Numbered from the stretch's first letter, positions 1 through 10,933 are shown. The stretch: DNA of 64,000 nucleotides from Dipteris shenzhenensis (GCA_047967505.1 CM106541.1); one strand, 5' to 3'. A program made the numbers and translations. The notes: generated by a model from the sequence alone, not told the origin.

Positions 1-235
1 GAATGGCTGACCGTAGAAGGATCCAACCACTTGGAATTCTCAAAGGTCAAGAAATCAGAATATGGTAATTAAGTTTCATTGTGACATTTGTTGTACTCCG
101 CGTGGAGGAAAGAGACGGTTCCTACTCGATACTCCTACTCGAGACAGTTCCTACTTGCTCCTTGGCAGACCTTGGCTCTTGGGTACAAAAGTGAAGCAAG
201 ATTGGGGATTTGAGAGGATTACAATCAAATAAGGC
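1..235 (+). pseudogene. gypsy-1 aspartic protease, C-terminal half
   Basis: Two frames together give a protease end: a segment reading RRIQPLGILKGQEI near the start and LLGRPWLLGTKVKQDWGFE at about 150-210. Both are typical of gypsy retropepsins just before the RT. The catalytic D(S/T)G lies left of the window. Frameshifts around 60-120 make it non-functional. It would have cut the gag-pol polyprotein. Confidence 0.6.
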
Positions 236-278
236 AAGAAAAAGTTCAATATCACCTTAACAACGTTTCCCTAGACAT

Positions 279-467
279 ATGCAGCCATTAGAGGCAAAAG
301 GAGTCAACATGGTGGCAGAACTAGAGGAAGATGAAGAGGAAATGTTCCTGAAAAGGAACCCATCATTTATACCTCTATTTGAGGTGGATGTCAAAAGCAT
401 TGTGAAGCAACACATCAGTATAGAAGGCCAACAACAAATTTTTGATCCGACTATGAAAACTTCATAG
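279..467 (+). pseudogene. gypsy-1 protease-RT linker
   Basis: Acidic spacer frame of 62 codons between the protease end and the RT, starting with MQPLEAKGVNMVAELEEDEE and closed by a stop at 465-467. The following 470-660 is also acidic in translation (repeated SDNEDTT-like units). No catalytic motif is visible. Its position and composition suit the variable linker of gypsy pol; it is not an independent gene. Confidence 0.45.
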
Positions 468-662
468 GGACACAAAATCAGACAGAAGTGGAATACTGAC
501 TCTGTAACTACACAACATAATGATGCAGCTGAGTCAGACAATGAGGATACTACATTGGATAATGATGCAACCGATTCAGACAATGAGGATACTACATTGG
601 ATGACAATCCCAAAACACATGTGCAGGCTATCAATGAGCCAGAGCAATAGTTTGAAGAACAT

Positions 663-1767
663 ATGAAAAGAAGTGCAAGAGTAAAAGAGGATGATCTAGA
701 GGAAATGAATCTTGGAGACCCTAGTGACCCAAAAATAGTACTTGTAAGCACTGGACTTCAAAAGCCATTCAAAGAACACCTCAGGCAATTTTTGATCGAA
801 TTCAAAGACATATTTCCATGGCATTATACAGATATGAAAGGGGTAGATCCTACATTATACCAACAATATAGGACCAACATGAAAAAAAAAGCAGCTCCAA
901 TAATCCAACATAGGTATAGAATGAACCCCAATTATGCTAGACAGGTAAAGGAGGAACTAGATAAACTATGTTTCATCTATCCATTGGATAATGTGACATG
1001 GTTGTCACCAATTGTCATTATTCCCAAAAAGAATGGAAAACTCGGGATATGTGTAGACTATGGAAAGTTGAATGCTACCACAATTACTAATCCATTCCCA
1101 CTACCATTTTGTGACTCATTCCTAGATTCTATGGCAGGACATGAAATCTACAGCTTTCTTGATGGATTTAGTGGCTATAATCAAATTAAAAAGGCCCCAG
1201 AAAACAAGAAAAAATTACTAATCCATTCCCACTACCATTTTGTGACTCATTCCTAGATTCTGTGGCAGGACATGAAATCTACAGCTTTCTTGATGGATTC
1301 AATGGCTATAATCAAATTAAAAAGGCCCCAAAAAACAAGGAAAAAACATCATTGTGACTTAGTGGGGAGTCTTTGCATCTACTGTAATGACATTTGGATT
1401 CAAGAATTCACCGCCAACTTTCCAAAAATACATACAAGAGGTATTTGCAGAATACTTAACAACTTTCATGCGAGTTTTTTTAGATGATCTCTTAGTTTTT
1501 GGAAAAAGACATGAGCACCTTAATTAGCTCAGACTATGCTTTGAGAAATGTAGAATGGCTAGGCTCAGCCTCAACCCTACTAAATGTGTTTTTGTTGTAA
1601 AAAGAGGAGTCCTTTTGGGCCATATCATCTCAGAAGAAGGGATGGAAGTTGATCCCAAAAAAGTCTTAGTGATACAGAAGGCAAACTCTCCAAAGACTGC
1701 TGTCAAAAAATTGCAGATATTTGTTGGTCAAATCAAGTGGCCTTGTAGGTTTTTAAGGTATTTATAA
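663..1767 (+). pseudogene. gypsy-1 reverse transcriptase
   Basis: RNA-directed DNA polymerase of a Ty3/gypsy element. Visible blocks are the SPIVIIPKKNGKLGICVDYG block, the FPLPFCDSFLDSMAGHEIYS block, FLDGFSGYNQI (motif A region) and, in another frame at 1380-1500, FMRVFLDDLLVFGK (motif C with the DD catalytic pair). At 1555-1767 comes the C-terminal block with NPTKCVF and LLGHIISEEGMEVDPKK. A 131 bp tandem duplication at 1083-1344 and several stops inactivate it. It is followed by the matching RNase H, so it is one polyprotein, not separate genes. Confidence 0.85.
1083..1344. repeat. 131 bp tandem duplication inside gypsy-1 RT
   Basis: Two head-to-tail copies, 1083-1213 and 1214-1344, start at the same ATTACTAATCCATTCC sequence 131 bases apart and differ at only a few bases. 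Because 131 is not a multiple of three, the duplication itself shifts the RT frame. It covers the block from FPLPF to the YNQIKKAPE region. Confidence 0.9.
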
Positions 1768-1914
1768 GAAGAATGCTTGCCACTCACCAAGTTGACAAGG
1801 GAGTCAGAACAATATGTATGGGAAAAAGACCAGCAAGACACCTTTGATATCTTGAAAAATATGTTGGTCATAGCACCTATACTCTAGCCACCTGATTGGA
1901 CAGTACCCTTTGCT

Positions 1915-2196
1915 TTTTTTGTGGATGCATCAGATGTGGCTATTGGTGTAGTTTTGATGCAGCAAAAGAAAGGCAAGTGGTTCAAACTAGTCTACTATGA
2001 AAGTAGAATTATGTCCAAACATGATAAGAATTATGCAGTCACTAAAAGAGAAGCAGTTGGCATGTTATATGCATATCACAAGTTCAGGCACTATCTATAC
2101 TTGGCAACAAGGTTATCTTTCATGTGGACCATCAAGTCCTACTATATTTGGTAAAAAACCCTCAACTGATTGGTAGACTTGCAAGATGGATGCTTT
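1915..2196 (+). pseudogene. gypsy-1 RNase H
   Basis: Gypsy-type RNase H that removes template RNA after first-strand synthesis. The frame gives VDASDVAIGVVLMQQ, then SRIMSKHDKNYAVTKREAVG and YHKFRHYLYLATRLSF, and the tail LARWMLLL typical before the integrase linker. The first Asp of the D-E-D set (DASD) is visible. A stop lies at 2152-2154. The C-terminus ends exactly where a copia LTR edge starts at 2197. A second, near-identical copy lies at 2703-2973. Confidence 0.8.
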
Positions 2197-2387
2197 TGTC
2201 TCCACTCCTAAACTTTGGACTCCTCCTAAACCTTGCAATCCTCTCTAAAACCTAGAACCCCTAGATAGCTCGCTCAACCCTATCCCTTTCTCAACCTTGC
2301 AACTTCCTTCGAAACCATTGAACTCCCGTGGAGGTGAAAGCCTCCATCCATCATTGTGATCTAGCACTCTTTCTCATCCATGCACAC
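2197..2387 (-). repeat. Truncated copia-1 LTR copy
   Basis: Matches the inner half of the LTR at 2974-3367 from the TGTCTCCACTCC edge, but stops at the GCACACAT sequence near 2385. There it is joined directly to a copia RT piece. It carries the conserved GAAA-loop hairpin at 2329-2346. Confidence 0.75.
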
Positions 2388-2702
2388 ATCCATGCAAGAA
2401 ACCTGTCTTAACATCCATCTGCATAAGCTCCATATCCTCTGCTGCAACAAGTCCAAGTATGCATCTAAGTGTGGTTATCCTCATAACTTGAGAGAAGATC
2501 TCATTAAAGTCCACACCCTTCTCTTGCTTGAACCCTTTAGCAACCAAATGAGCATTATACTTAGGCACATCATCACCTATGACCTTCATCTTGTAGACCC
2601 ATTTACATGGCAAAGCTTTATTTCCATGTGGCAAAGAAACCAAGTCCCCAGCATTATTCTTCATGAGTGAACTCATCTTTGATTGCATAGCATACTCCCA
2701 CT
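2388..2702 (-). pseudogene. Duplicated copia-1 RT fragment
   Basis: Partial RVT_2 domain of a Ty1/copia element, with LPHGNKALPCKWVYKMK, HLVAKGFKQEKGVDFNEIFS and MELMQMDVKTGFLHG. It is a second copy of 4024-4308. It keeps about 36 bases that the main copy has lost near 4178, so it preserves an older state. It is flanked on both sides by the duplicated gypsy-LTR segment. Confidence 0.8.
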
Positions 2703-2973
2703 TGCATCAGATGTGGCTATTGGTGCAGTTTTGATGTAGCAAAAGAAAGGCAAGTGGTTCAAGCTAGTCTACTATGGAAGTAGAATTATGTCCAAACATG
2801 ATAAGAATTATGCAGTCACTAAAAGAGAAGTAGTTGGCATGTTATATGCATTACACAAGTTCAGGAACTATCTATACTTTGCAACAAGGTTATCTTTCAT
2901 GTGGACCATCAAGTCCTACTATATTTGGTAAAAAACCCTCAACTGACTGGTAGACTTGCAAGATGGATGCTTT
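2703..2973 (+). pseudogene. Second copy of gypsy-1 RNase H
   Basis: Near-identical repeat of 1927-2196, beginning at GCATCAGATGTGGC and running into the full copia LTR at 2974. It has an extra in-frame stop where the first copy reads MQQ. It arose by segmental duplication together with the copia LTR, not by a second insertion, because both sides of the LTR edge match. Confidence 0.8.
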
Positions 2974-3367
2974 TGTCTCCACTCCTAAACTTTGGACTCC
3001 TCCTAAACCTTGCAACCTCTCTAAAACCTAGAACCCCTAGATAGCTCTCTCAACCCTATCCCTTTCTCAACCTTGCAACTTCCTTCTAAACCATTGAACT
3101 CCCGTGGAGGTGAAAGCCTCCATCCATCATTGTGATCTAGCACTTTTTCTCATCCATGCACACATGAGATCTAATTAGCCTACAACTCTTGAGAGTGCTC
3201 TTAACGGAAGTGGAAAAGAAGAGAGAGTGAGAGAGAGAGAGCCTAAAGAGAGCCACATAAGCTTTGGTGGGTGCAAAACACCCTAATCTTCTATGTCATC
3301 CATATATATGTGTGTGTGAGTATTGTACATAATCGTGGTTAAGGCACAGTGGCCTTTAACCCCCACA
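2974..3367 (-). repeat. Copia-1 3' LTR (394 bp)
   Basis: On the minus strand it starts TGTGGGGGTTAAAGG and ends GGAGTGGAGACA, a TG...CA pair. It directly follows a purine tract at 3368-3378 downstream of the copia pol remnant. It contains a (GAGAGA) stretch at 3222-3240 and the hairpin at 3105-3122. About 220 bp of it resemble the region 19120-19345. No 5' LTR partner was found before 7300. Confidence 0.65.
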
Positions 3368-3378
3368 ACCTCCCACTT
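3368..3378 (-). other. Copia-1 polypurine tract
   Basis: Minus strand reads AAGTGGGAGGT directly before the LTR's TG. This is the usual plus-strand primer site of copia elements and fixes the orientation of the LTR. Confidence 0.6.
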
Positions 3379-6057
3379 AAAGGCCAATGTGCCTTTAAGA
3401 GAGAACAATCAACAGACATACTATCCAATGCCCAACCATCAATACATGGAAATACTCAAACCACTAACTAGGTAGACTCTTTGTTAGCATATCTGTAGGG
3501 TTATCATTTGTATGAACCTTGACAAGCTCTATGCACTTGTCCTCAAGTACCTCTCCTCAATGTGTTTGGTCTTTGCATGAAAGACTAGATTCCATGCTAG
3601 TTGAATGGACCATCTACTTGACTTAGTTTCACATGGAGGCAATGGAGTACTTATTGCCTTCCCCCCCTCCATATTGAAATGCTGCAACACTTTTGTTACA
3701 TACTCCTTCTCTGAAATCCAAAGGAGCTCCCTACTCCAGTCACACATGATGCGCATACCAAGAATATGACATGAAGGTCCCAAATCCTTCATGTTAAAGG
3801 CCTTATGCAACTTGGCCTTCAATGCATCTAGCTCATAAGTGTTCTTGCTAGACAATAGCATATCATCCACATAAAGTGCCAGCAGTATCAAGCTATTATC
3901 CTTAGCCCTTTTAGTGTAAAGGCAGTGGTTAGTCTCACTTCTTCTGAAACCCTGGGACCGAATGAAAGCATCAAACTTTTGATACCATTATCTAGGCACT
4001 TTCTTAAAGCCATAGATACTCTTTTCCCCATGCAAGAAACATGTCTTAACATCCATCTGCGTAAGCTCCATATCCTCTGCTGCAACAAGTCCAAGTATGC
4101 ATCTAAGTGTGGTTATCCTCATAACTTGAGAGAAGATCTCATTAAAGTCCACACCCTTCTCTTGCTTGAACCCTTACCTATGACCTTCATCTTGTAGACC
4201 CATTTACATGGCAAAGCTTTATTTCCATGTGGCAAAGAAACCAAGTCCCCAGCATTATTCTTCATGAGTGAACTCATCTTTGATTGCATAGCATACTCCC
4301 ACTTACACTAATCCTCGTGCATTATAGCCTCTCTATATCAGGAAGGCTCCCCGTAATCAGTAAGCATCACATAGTCTACTGCCCCTGGAACAAATCTCTC
4401 AGGCGGTATAGACACTCTAGCTGATCTTCTCAAGGGCATTTTAGCTTGCCGTCCTGCCTGCATATCAGTCACTTTTGGCTCATTATTTTTACCACTATAG
4501 GGTCCATCATCGTCCTTGGATTGTGTACATGTGGGAGTACCTGATGGCACCATTTCTTGCACATTTGGTGCATGGACAGCTTGACGTCTATCAACATATG
4601 CGGGTGAATTCACATCCTGGAAAGTGATTCTCCTCATTTCCACATCCCTCATGGGTGTGTGTCTTATGCATCTTCTTCTCATTGAAGACGATATCATGGC
4701 TTTGTATTATCTTCTTTTCTTCTAGATCTCAAAGATGATAGCCCATCTCCCCAATTTCCCCATAACCCAAAAAGATGCATTTCCTAGACTTAGGATCTAG
4801 CTTCTTCTGAAGCTCTTTTGGCACATGTGCATATCCCTCATACCCAAATATATGCAAATGAGAGTAAGGGGTCTTCTTGCCACTCCATGCCTCTTCAAGA
4901 ATACCACCATCCAAACTATTACTAGGTGATTTATTGATCACATGCATTGCAGTCTTCATTGCCTCATCCCAAAAACCACCAAAAAGACTTGCATTGGAAA
5001 GAATATGTTGCAACCTTTCTTGAATGGTACAGTTCATCTTTTTTGCAACTGGATTTTGATCTGGAGTACAAGGGGACATGAGATCCCTCTTGATCGCATG
5101 AGTATCACAAAAATGCTGAAAGTCATGAGAGAAATACTCTCCACAATTGTCAATCCATAGGCATTTAAGTGTTCTACCTGACTGATTTTCAACCAAAGCT
5201 AGCCATTTTTGAAATACCTAGAATGCATTGCTTTTTCGAGCTATAGCATAATCCCACACTTTCCTAGTTGCATCATCAATGAATGTCACATAGTATTTAG
5301 TCCCGCCTAATGACCACGTAGGCATGGGACCACACACGTCTAAATGCATGAAATCAAGCTTTTTAATCTCTTTCTTTCCCCTTATTTTATGGGTTGATTT
5401 AGTCTACCTCCCATAGAGAAAATGCTCACAAAATCCAAAGTAAAAAAAACTCAAATGTGGTACATAACCAAAATGGCATAAGAGTTTCATTCCATTCTGG
5501 CTCATGTGTCCCAATCAGTAATGCCATAAAGAAGTACTTGGCTGCTTGATTATTGCAACAACATGATCAGACACCCCTAATACATGTAAGGGATACAATG
5601 TCCCACACTTGGCACCTCTTGCCAAAACCATAGAGCCCTTTTGAATTTTCAAACTCTGAAAGCCCAAGGTGGTCTGGAAACTAGCATCATCTAGCTAACC
5701 CACTAAAATGAGACTCTTGGTCATCTTAGGCACATGTCTCACATTTTTCAAAACAAAAGTAGACCCATAAGTGTGGCACATAATTTCTTTCATAAATCTT
5801 TCATAGTCTACTCATTTACTACTGTGAAATAAACTGATTCTATAATATGAAGTCTACTATTAGACTTTGCTAATGCATCCAACTCATTCCAATCATCCTC
5901 AAACATATTTGCAAGCTTAGCTTCAATCCCTGTCAAGGGTTTAATTTGCTTCTTTTCAATAAGCACATCCCTTATCTATTCTTTCCAAAAAAAAGTTTGT
6001 CCCATCAAACTTTTTAATGCTGAAAATCTCCTTTGCAAACATGGAAGAGGATGCCAT
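3379..6057 (-). pseudogene. Copia-1 gag-pol, internally deleted
   Basis: Minus-strand Ty1/copia polyprotein remnant. From the 5' side: a gag start at 6057 (MASSSMFAKEIFSIKKFDG), then a jump by deletion to the protease tail (RHVPKMTKSL, near 5720) and the integrase core (YYVTFIDDATRKVW; IDNCGEYFS; CTPDQNPVAKKMN) at about 5360-4729. A linker (4697-4338) follows, then RT at 4308-3529 with LYVDDMLLSSKN. RNase H is reduced to the terminal HAKTKHIEERY. Normal integrase residues are changed (DNGGEY to DNCGEY; QQNG to DQNP). Stops and frame changes are frequent, so it is dead. Confidence 0.85.
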
Positions 6058-7326
6058 GATGCAAATAAAGAAAATCCCAAATGCTAATGCTTGTAAAAAA
6101 TAATCACACCAAATACCAAGTGCACCCAAATATGTTTGTCATAATGGAGGGTAATATCACCAAACCTCAAAGGCTCAACGCATCAAAATGCATCTGACTC
6201 ATGTGCATATACTATGCATCCATATGAGAAAATATGGCCCAAAAGAAAATGTCAACCTGCAATGACAAAACAATATCAATCCCAATGCCAATAAGAGCTA
6301 AATGTCTCAAGTATAAACATTGGCCATGGGAATAAGCATCAATAATGTCTCATCCAAGACTATCAATGCATCAACTGCAATGTGTCAAAGCTATCCCTCA
6401 GCATAAAATGGCACTTGTGTGCTAAAAGTCCATCAATAAAGCATCCCACAAGCCGATCTGGGCCTATCAGTGCATCCAAAAAAAATAGAAATGCATCCAA
6501 ATGGCTTGTAAAGCACCCACACTAACTCAATGCAAACCATGAATGAGCGCACACGTCTCAAACTATAACCAGAGTGATTTGCATAAGGTATATCCAAAAA
6601 ATCATGGCCTTACAGCTTTGATTGCTCGTGAAAATAGAACCAAGGATGCCTGAAAACATGGGTGTCACTGCATAATCAAACTCACATGAAAATCTACAAA
6701 TATCTCTCTTCTGCTGAAACTCCAAAATCCCAATTAACGGATGCGAAACTAGGAGTCAACCCTTGTAGTTTACTAGCAATTAATACCTTAGGTACCTTGA
6801 CCTTAGCAAATAATGCCACGTGGCACTTGTGTGAAAATGTGAAGAAATGTGCAATAGAGAAGAAAAACATTGACGCAGAGATCTATAACTCGGAGACTCC
6901 TTCATCGAATCATGCAACACTTTGTAGGTAGTAGTTTTGGTCCATCCCCAGATCCACCCGAATAGAATGGTGGCCTATGTGAGCGGGTCCAACAGACAAG
7001 TGTTCGAACATAGGAAGAAATCAAAGACTACAAAATGACTGAAATGGTTGCTTCCAATGGGCTTTTTGTGCTCCTTCTACTTCTCTCGAGCTTCCCGAAA
7101 GCTAGATGGAGGTTTGGAAGAGGTTTGGAAGGCATTGGAAACTCACAAGATATTTTGTAGCATGAACGTGAGAGTCTCAAGAAGAGAAATGAAATTGTAT
7201 TTTGAGCTCACAAGATGAGTAGAGAGTCCAACAAGAAGGAAGGGAAGCACCAGATGATTCCATAAGAAATTGGCTCACACAGCTCAAAAATTCGTCACAG
7301 GTTCCAAAGCCACCCAAAAATTTGGA
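6058..7326. other. Copia-1 leader side and gene-free sequence
   Basis: AT-rich sequence upstream of the copia-1 gag start. No primer-binding site or 5' LTR of copia-1 could be found. A CACGTG box lies within GCCACGTGGCA near 6826. Small frames at 6662-6931 and 7177-7428 show no recognisable domain. Confidence 0.4.
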
Positions 7327-8186
7327 CATGATGTAAATACTTGTTTCTACAATATGAGGGCAGCCTACCCTGGCCCCAACAATACCAATATCCACCAATC
7401 CCAATAAATAGGCAACCAGAATTAGCACCTAATGCACAAGTGCCATGGATCAACCCCCTCTTGGTGAGGATATAAGTGCCTCAACTATTGAGGAATCCCA
7501 ATCCTCTACAATATCCTCAAGCTCCCATTCTAGCTCCAGTAGCTCCAATGCAACAACTCCAACGTGAAGAGTTGGAACCTCATTATGAGTATGAAATAGA
7601 ATACCCTATGTACTACATGGATGGTGCCGAAGAGCTTATTCTAGTGTATGCTAATCAAGTAATGCCCGCCACATATCGAACACCCATCAAGTGCTTCAAT
7701 TAAGGGAAAAACCACTGCATTGTGGCATGCCCACTAAGATTAACCCCGTTACATTTCAACCTGTGTGTAGGGAGTATGGAGTTGGGCATGCATGTATGGT
7801 AAGAGCAAAGCCTCAACCAACCAATGACATAAATCCTGATGTACCTCTAGGGAAAATCAGTGTGGGAAATCACAGTGGTGCTACACAAAGCGTGGTATTG
7901 CAACTAGTCTTGATCATAACAAGATAGCAAAAAGAAGCAGAATGGTAAAAACACCTTTCCACTAAAAAAGCAAAGAGCCCTCTAGCAAAACAAGCAATGC
8001 CAATCCCACAACTCAGTGAGGCATGATGCCTAGCACATCTACTGAAAGTGCCACCCAGGAAGCAATGGAAGCATACCCCAATGCAGAAACTAAGAAAACC
8101 CATTATCACTCCTTGAAGCAATGGATACAACAAGAGCGAGAGAAATTTGAGATAGACAAGATGAGGGTGCTCTAATCCTTGATGAG
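7327..8186 (+). pseudogene. E-family gag remnant, copy 1
   Basis: Collinear with 14633-15470 of the second E copy. In pieces it reads a Pro/Gln-rich stretch (LLRNPNPLQYPQAPILAPVA), a tyrosine-rich stretch (HYEYEIEYPMYYMD) and two zinc-knuckle-like motifs (a CFN...HCIVACP type, then CREYGVGHACM). It ends with LKQWIQQEREKFEIDKMRVL and a stop. Homology starts abruptly at about 7327, so the copy is 5' truncated. Retroviral-type nucleocapsid is the likely ancestor. The second knuckle has CREYG instead of CRECG, losing a cysteine. No protease, RT or integrase follows. Confidence 0.65.
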
Positions 8187-8963
8187 GGTGGGGGAGGGGA
8201 ATAAGGGGGGGTGGAGGGGGGAGAGAGGGTGTGTGGAGGGGGGGGGTTCATGGAGATGGGGGGGGGAGGAAGGGTGGGGGAGGGCAGAAGAAAAGCCTAG
8301 GGGGACAGTGGAGGGGGAAGAAAAGGGGAGGTTGGGGGGGGGAGGGGGGAGGGAGAAAGGGGATGAGAGGGGGGGGTGGAGGGGGATGGTGGTTGTGGAG
8401 GGGGGAGAAAGAGGTAGTAGAGGGAGGTAGAGAGATGGTGGGAGAGGGTGAGGGTGGGGTGGAGAGAGGTGGGGGGGGAGGGAATATGGCATGGAGGAAG
8501 AAAGAGGGAGTAGAGGGAGGTAGAGAGATAGTGGGAGAGGGTGAGGGTGAGGTCGAGGGAGGTGGGGGGTGGAGGGAGATAGGGAGATAGTGGAGGAGGT
8601 GGGGAGATGGTGGAGAGGGGGGGGGAAGGGGGTGGTGGTTGGGGGGGGAGGGGAGAGAGGGGTGGAGAGGGGTGGAAAGGGGGGGGGAGAGGGGTGGAGA
8701 GGGGGGCGGAAGGGGGGAGGTGGTTGTGGGGGGGAGGGGGGAGAGGGGTGTAGGTTGGGGGGAGACGGGGGAGAAAGAGGGGGGGTGGTTGTGGAGGGGG
8801 GAGAAAGAGGGAGTAGAGGTAGGTAGAGAGATAGTGAAAGAGAGTGAGGGTGGGGTGGAGAGAGGTGGGGGGGTGGAGGGAGAAAGGGGGAGATGTGGGG
8901 AGATGGTGGGGTGGCAATGGGGAGGGAATATGGGGTGGAGGTAGAAAGAGGGAGTAGAGGGAG
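8187..8963 (+). repeat. Purine-rich tract before E LTR A
   Basis: About 780 bp almost free of C on the plus strand, made of degenerate GGGAGGTAGAGAGATGGTGG-like units and long G runs. It ends directly at the LTR's TGTTGTC, where the polypurine primer site should be. Open frames inside it on both strands are compositional. Confidence 0.9.
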
Positions 8964-9067
8964 TGTTGTCTCTATGCTAACATGGACTTAGGTAGTACAA
9001 GATGTGTGTGTAGAGTAGTAGCAAAACTCCGCTTGTACTTGCATAAGCTAGGAATAATCCCTCTTAG

Positions 9068-9370
9068 AAATCCAACTTGCATGTTCTATATGCAAGTTCT
9101 ACATACGATTCCTACATCCAACATGCGAGTTCTACATGCGAGTCCTACATGCGAGCTCTACATGCAACTCCTAGATGCATGTTATTCTACATGCAACTCC
9201 TATACGCATGTTCTACATGCAACTCCTACTTATAACTCCTACATGCAAGTTCTACATGCCAGTCCTACATGCAACTCCTACATGTGAGTTCTACATGCAA
9301 CTCCTACATGCAACATGCAACTCCTACATGCAACTTGCAGCTCCTACATGCAACTTTGATATGAAAGTTC
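9068..9370 (+). repeat. TACATGC minisatellite in E LTR
   Basis: Degenerate 11-17 bp units such as TTCTACATGCAACTCC repeated about 20 times. Also present, shorter, in LTR B at about 16395-16665. Confidence 0.9.
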
Positions 9371-9431
9371 TGCATGTAGAGAGAGAATGTCTTACAATTC
9401 CTACATGCAGAGAGAGAAGCTCTCCAACTTG

Positions 9432-9439
9432 TATAAATA
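9432..9439 (+). promoter_or_regulatory. TATA box of E LTR A
   Basis: TATAAATA within AACTTGTATAAATACC. Conserved in LTR B (16713-16720), in LTR C (17484-17491) and, inverted, near 19667 in LTR D. This position fits a U3 promoter. Confidence 0.6.
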
Positions 9440-9614
9440 CCCCATAATGGAATGAAGCCCACAATCTTTGGGGCATTGTGTGAGTTCTCCACCATGTACT
9501 CTACCCTGAACCTTAGATCCTCGTTCTAACCCTTGAACCTCTTCTAAACAATGGAGCCTCTTCTAAACTCTAGAACCTTGTAAACCTTGGAACCTTGTAA
9601 ACCTTGGAACCTTC

Positions 9615-9916
9615 TGTTGGGAGTTGTGGTGCCATGAGCACATGTAGAGCAAAGTTATGAGCAAAGGGTAAGCTACCACATGGCATGGAGGAGATATCCC
9701 ACATGTGAGCAAGCAAATGGATGTAAGTACCCTCACCTATAAAAGGGAGGTTCATTTGAAGTAATATCAATCAAGCACTTTGCACTATCTCAAGATTCTT
9801 TTTATGAGTCCAAGCTAATCTATCTTGGAACCTAATTGACTTGAGATACATGTCATGAGCACTCTCTTCATCATGTTTCCACACTCCATAGATCCTGAGG
9901 CACACATGTTTTGTCA
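9615..9916 (+). repeat. 5' LTR of nested element
   Basis: Starts TGTTGGGAGTTGTGG and ends GTTTTGTCA. It contains CTATAAAAGG at about 9738, a likely TATA box. It aligns to 12175-12499 with few substitutions; the main difference is a 22 bp indel. Confidence 0.9.
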
Positions 9917-9928
9917 TGGTATCAGAGC
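9917..9928 (+). other. Primer-binding site (initiator Met tRNA)
   Basis: TGGTATCAGAGC lies directly after the LTR. This is the common plant LTR-element site complementary to the 3' end of initiator methionine tRNA. Confidence 0.85.
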
Positions 9929-10359
9929 ATAGGTTTAGCTCTCCTAGTTCAGCTCATTAGTAGTTCACTAGGATTGCTTCCATTCCTAGATTAGTTGTAG
10001 GCATGCCTTAGGAGCTCATGTTTTTCTCCTAGGTTAGTTTTAGTTTTAGATTGAAAACAAATTTCCGTCCCTAGAGAGAGAAAAGTTCCGTCCATTGTTT
10101 CCTTCCATTGCATTTGAAAATTCCGTTCATTGCATTTCTTATGTGAGAGAGATAGCTTTAGTTGAGAGAAAGAGACTAGTCTATACCTTCTAATCTCTAC
10201 AATATAGCCTAGTGTCCTATATCCACCTCTCAACAAAGCTCAAAGCAAGGCAAGGGCGGGCTACATACTACAAAGCCTTCAACGGCCAAAGCAGCCCATA
10301 GCACCATATCTTCAACAACAATAGCCATCACCTTCTTCAACACTGTATCGAGGCTCTCT

Positions 10360-10557
10360 TTATTGCTTATCAACAGCTTGCAGCTCAGATAGAGCGCCTA
10401 GGGAAGAAGCAAGGTGGCCAGCAAGCTTTGCTTGGATAAACTTGAGGCGAGGGACACGGTCGGAGGTGAAGTCACAGGCGATGCCATTCCACGAGCAGTG
10501 GTTGGGAGAGGAGGCTTTCCAGTAGGAGATCATCACCGCCTTGCACTGAAGTATCAT
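10360..10557 (-). pseudogene. Captured LRR receptor-like kinase N-terminal piece
   Basis: Minus-strand frame reading SYWKASSPNHCSWNGIACD, then SDRVPRLKFIQAKLAGHLAS and SLGALSELQ. This is the LRRNT_2 cap (W-C-x-W-x-G-I-x-C pattern) plus the start of the first leucine-rich repeat of a plant receptor-like kinase. It stops (VDKQ, stop) where further repeats should follow. It lies antisense to the retroelement. In minus-strand order it is downstream of the kinase piece at 11385-10934, so the order is reversed relative to an intact receptor. Base composition is more GC-rich than the flanks, as expected for transduced exon sequence. Confidence 0.8.
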
Positions 10558-10933
10558 CTCGACGCCAGCCTCTACAACGCCTTCTTACAAGGCAGCTCCC
10601 GACAACACATTCAGATCTGCAGCACAAGCGCCACCCACGGTCTCTTCACCTTTGGCCATCCAGGGCGACCTCCTAAGGTGCAGCACCTTCAACTACAACA
10701 GCATGCACGCCAACTTTCTACTGCTCACAAAGGCTCCACTCCACCAACCTAAGCTCCAAAGCGCCCTGCAATAGAGGCCTCACAACCCTCTACAAGGCAC
10801 CACAAGCCATGCCATACTCACAGCTCCAAAATTTGCATTGGCAAAAGATATACGCAATGACAGCTGCAAACGACCATCAGTAAACTACAGTCTTCCTCAA
10901 CGATAGCTCTTCAATGACCTTGCTCCATTGTCT
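10558..10933. other. Captured-interior sequence, source unclear
   Basis: GC-richer sequence between the two kinase pieces. On the minus strand just upstream of the LRRNT piece there is a weak continuation (ACAADLNVLSGAAL), which would suit a receptor N-terminus. The rest is not recognised. Confidence 0.35.

Larger units (their letters stand above)
1..2196 (+). mobile_element. Ty3/gypsy remnant (gypsy-1), protease to RNase H
   Basis: Decayed gypsy polyprotein in the order protease, linker, reverse transcriptase, RNase H, which is the Ty3/gypsy order. Reading frames change several times and are broken by stops. No integrase is seen: the element stops abruptly at 2196, where a copia LTR edge begins. 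The left part lies outside the window. It is the recipient of the copia-1 insertion. Confidence 0.85.

Noticed and set aside
8172-8944. Overlapping Gly/Arg/Trp-rich and Pro/Ser-rich open frames on both strands
   Set aside because: They are by-products of a C-poor purine repeat with few stop codons; the copy at 15455-16243 shifts frames through indels, so no protein is maintained.
9068-9370. Evenly spaced TACATGC repeats, CRISPR-like at first sight
   Set aside because: Units are 11-17 bp without unique spacers of constant length, the DNA is eukaryotic, and the array lies inside an LTR.
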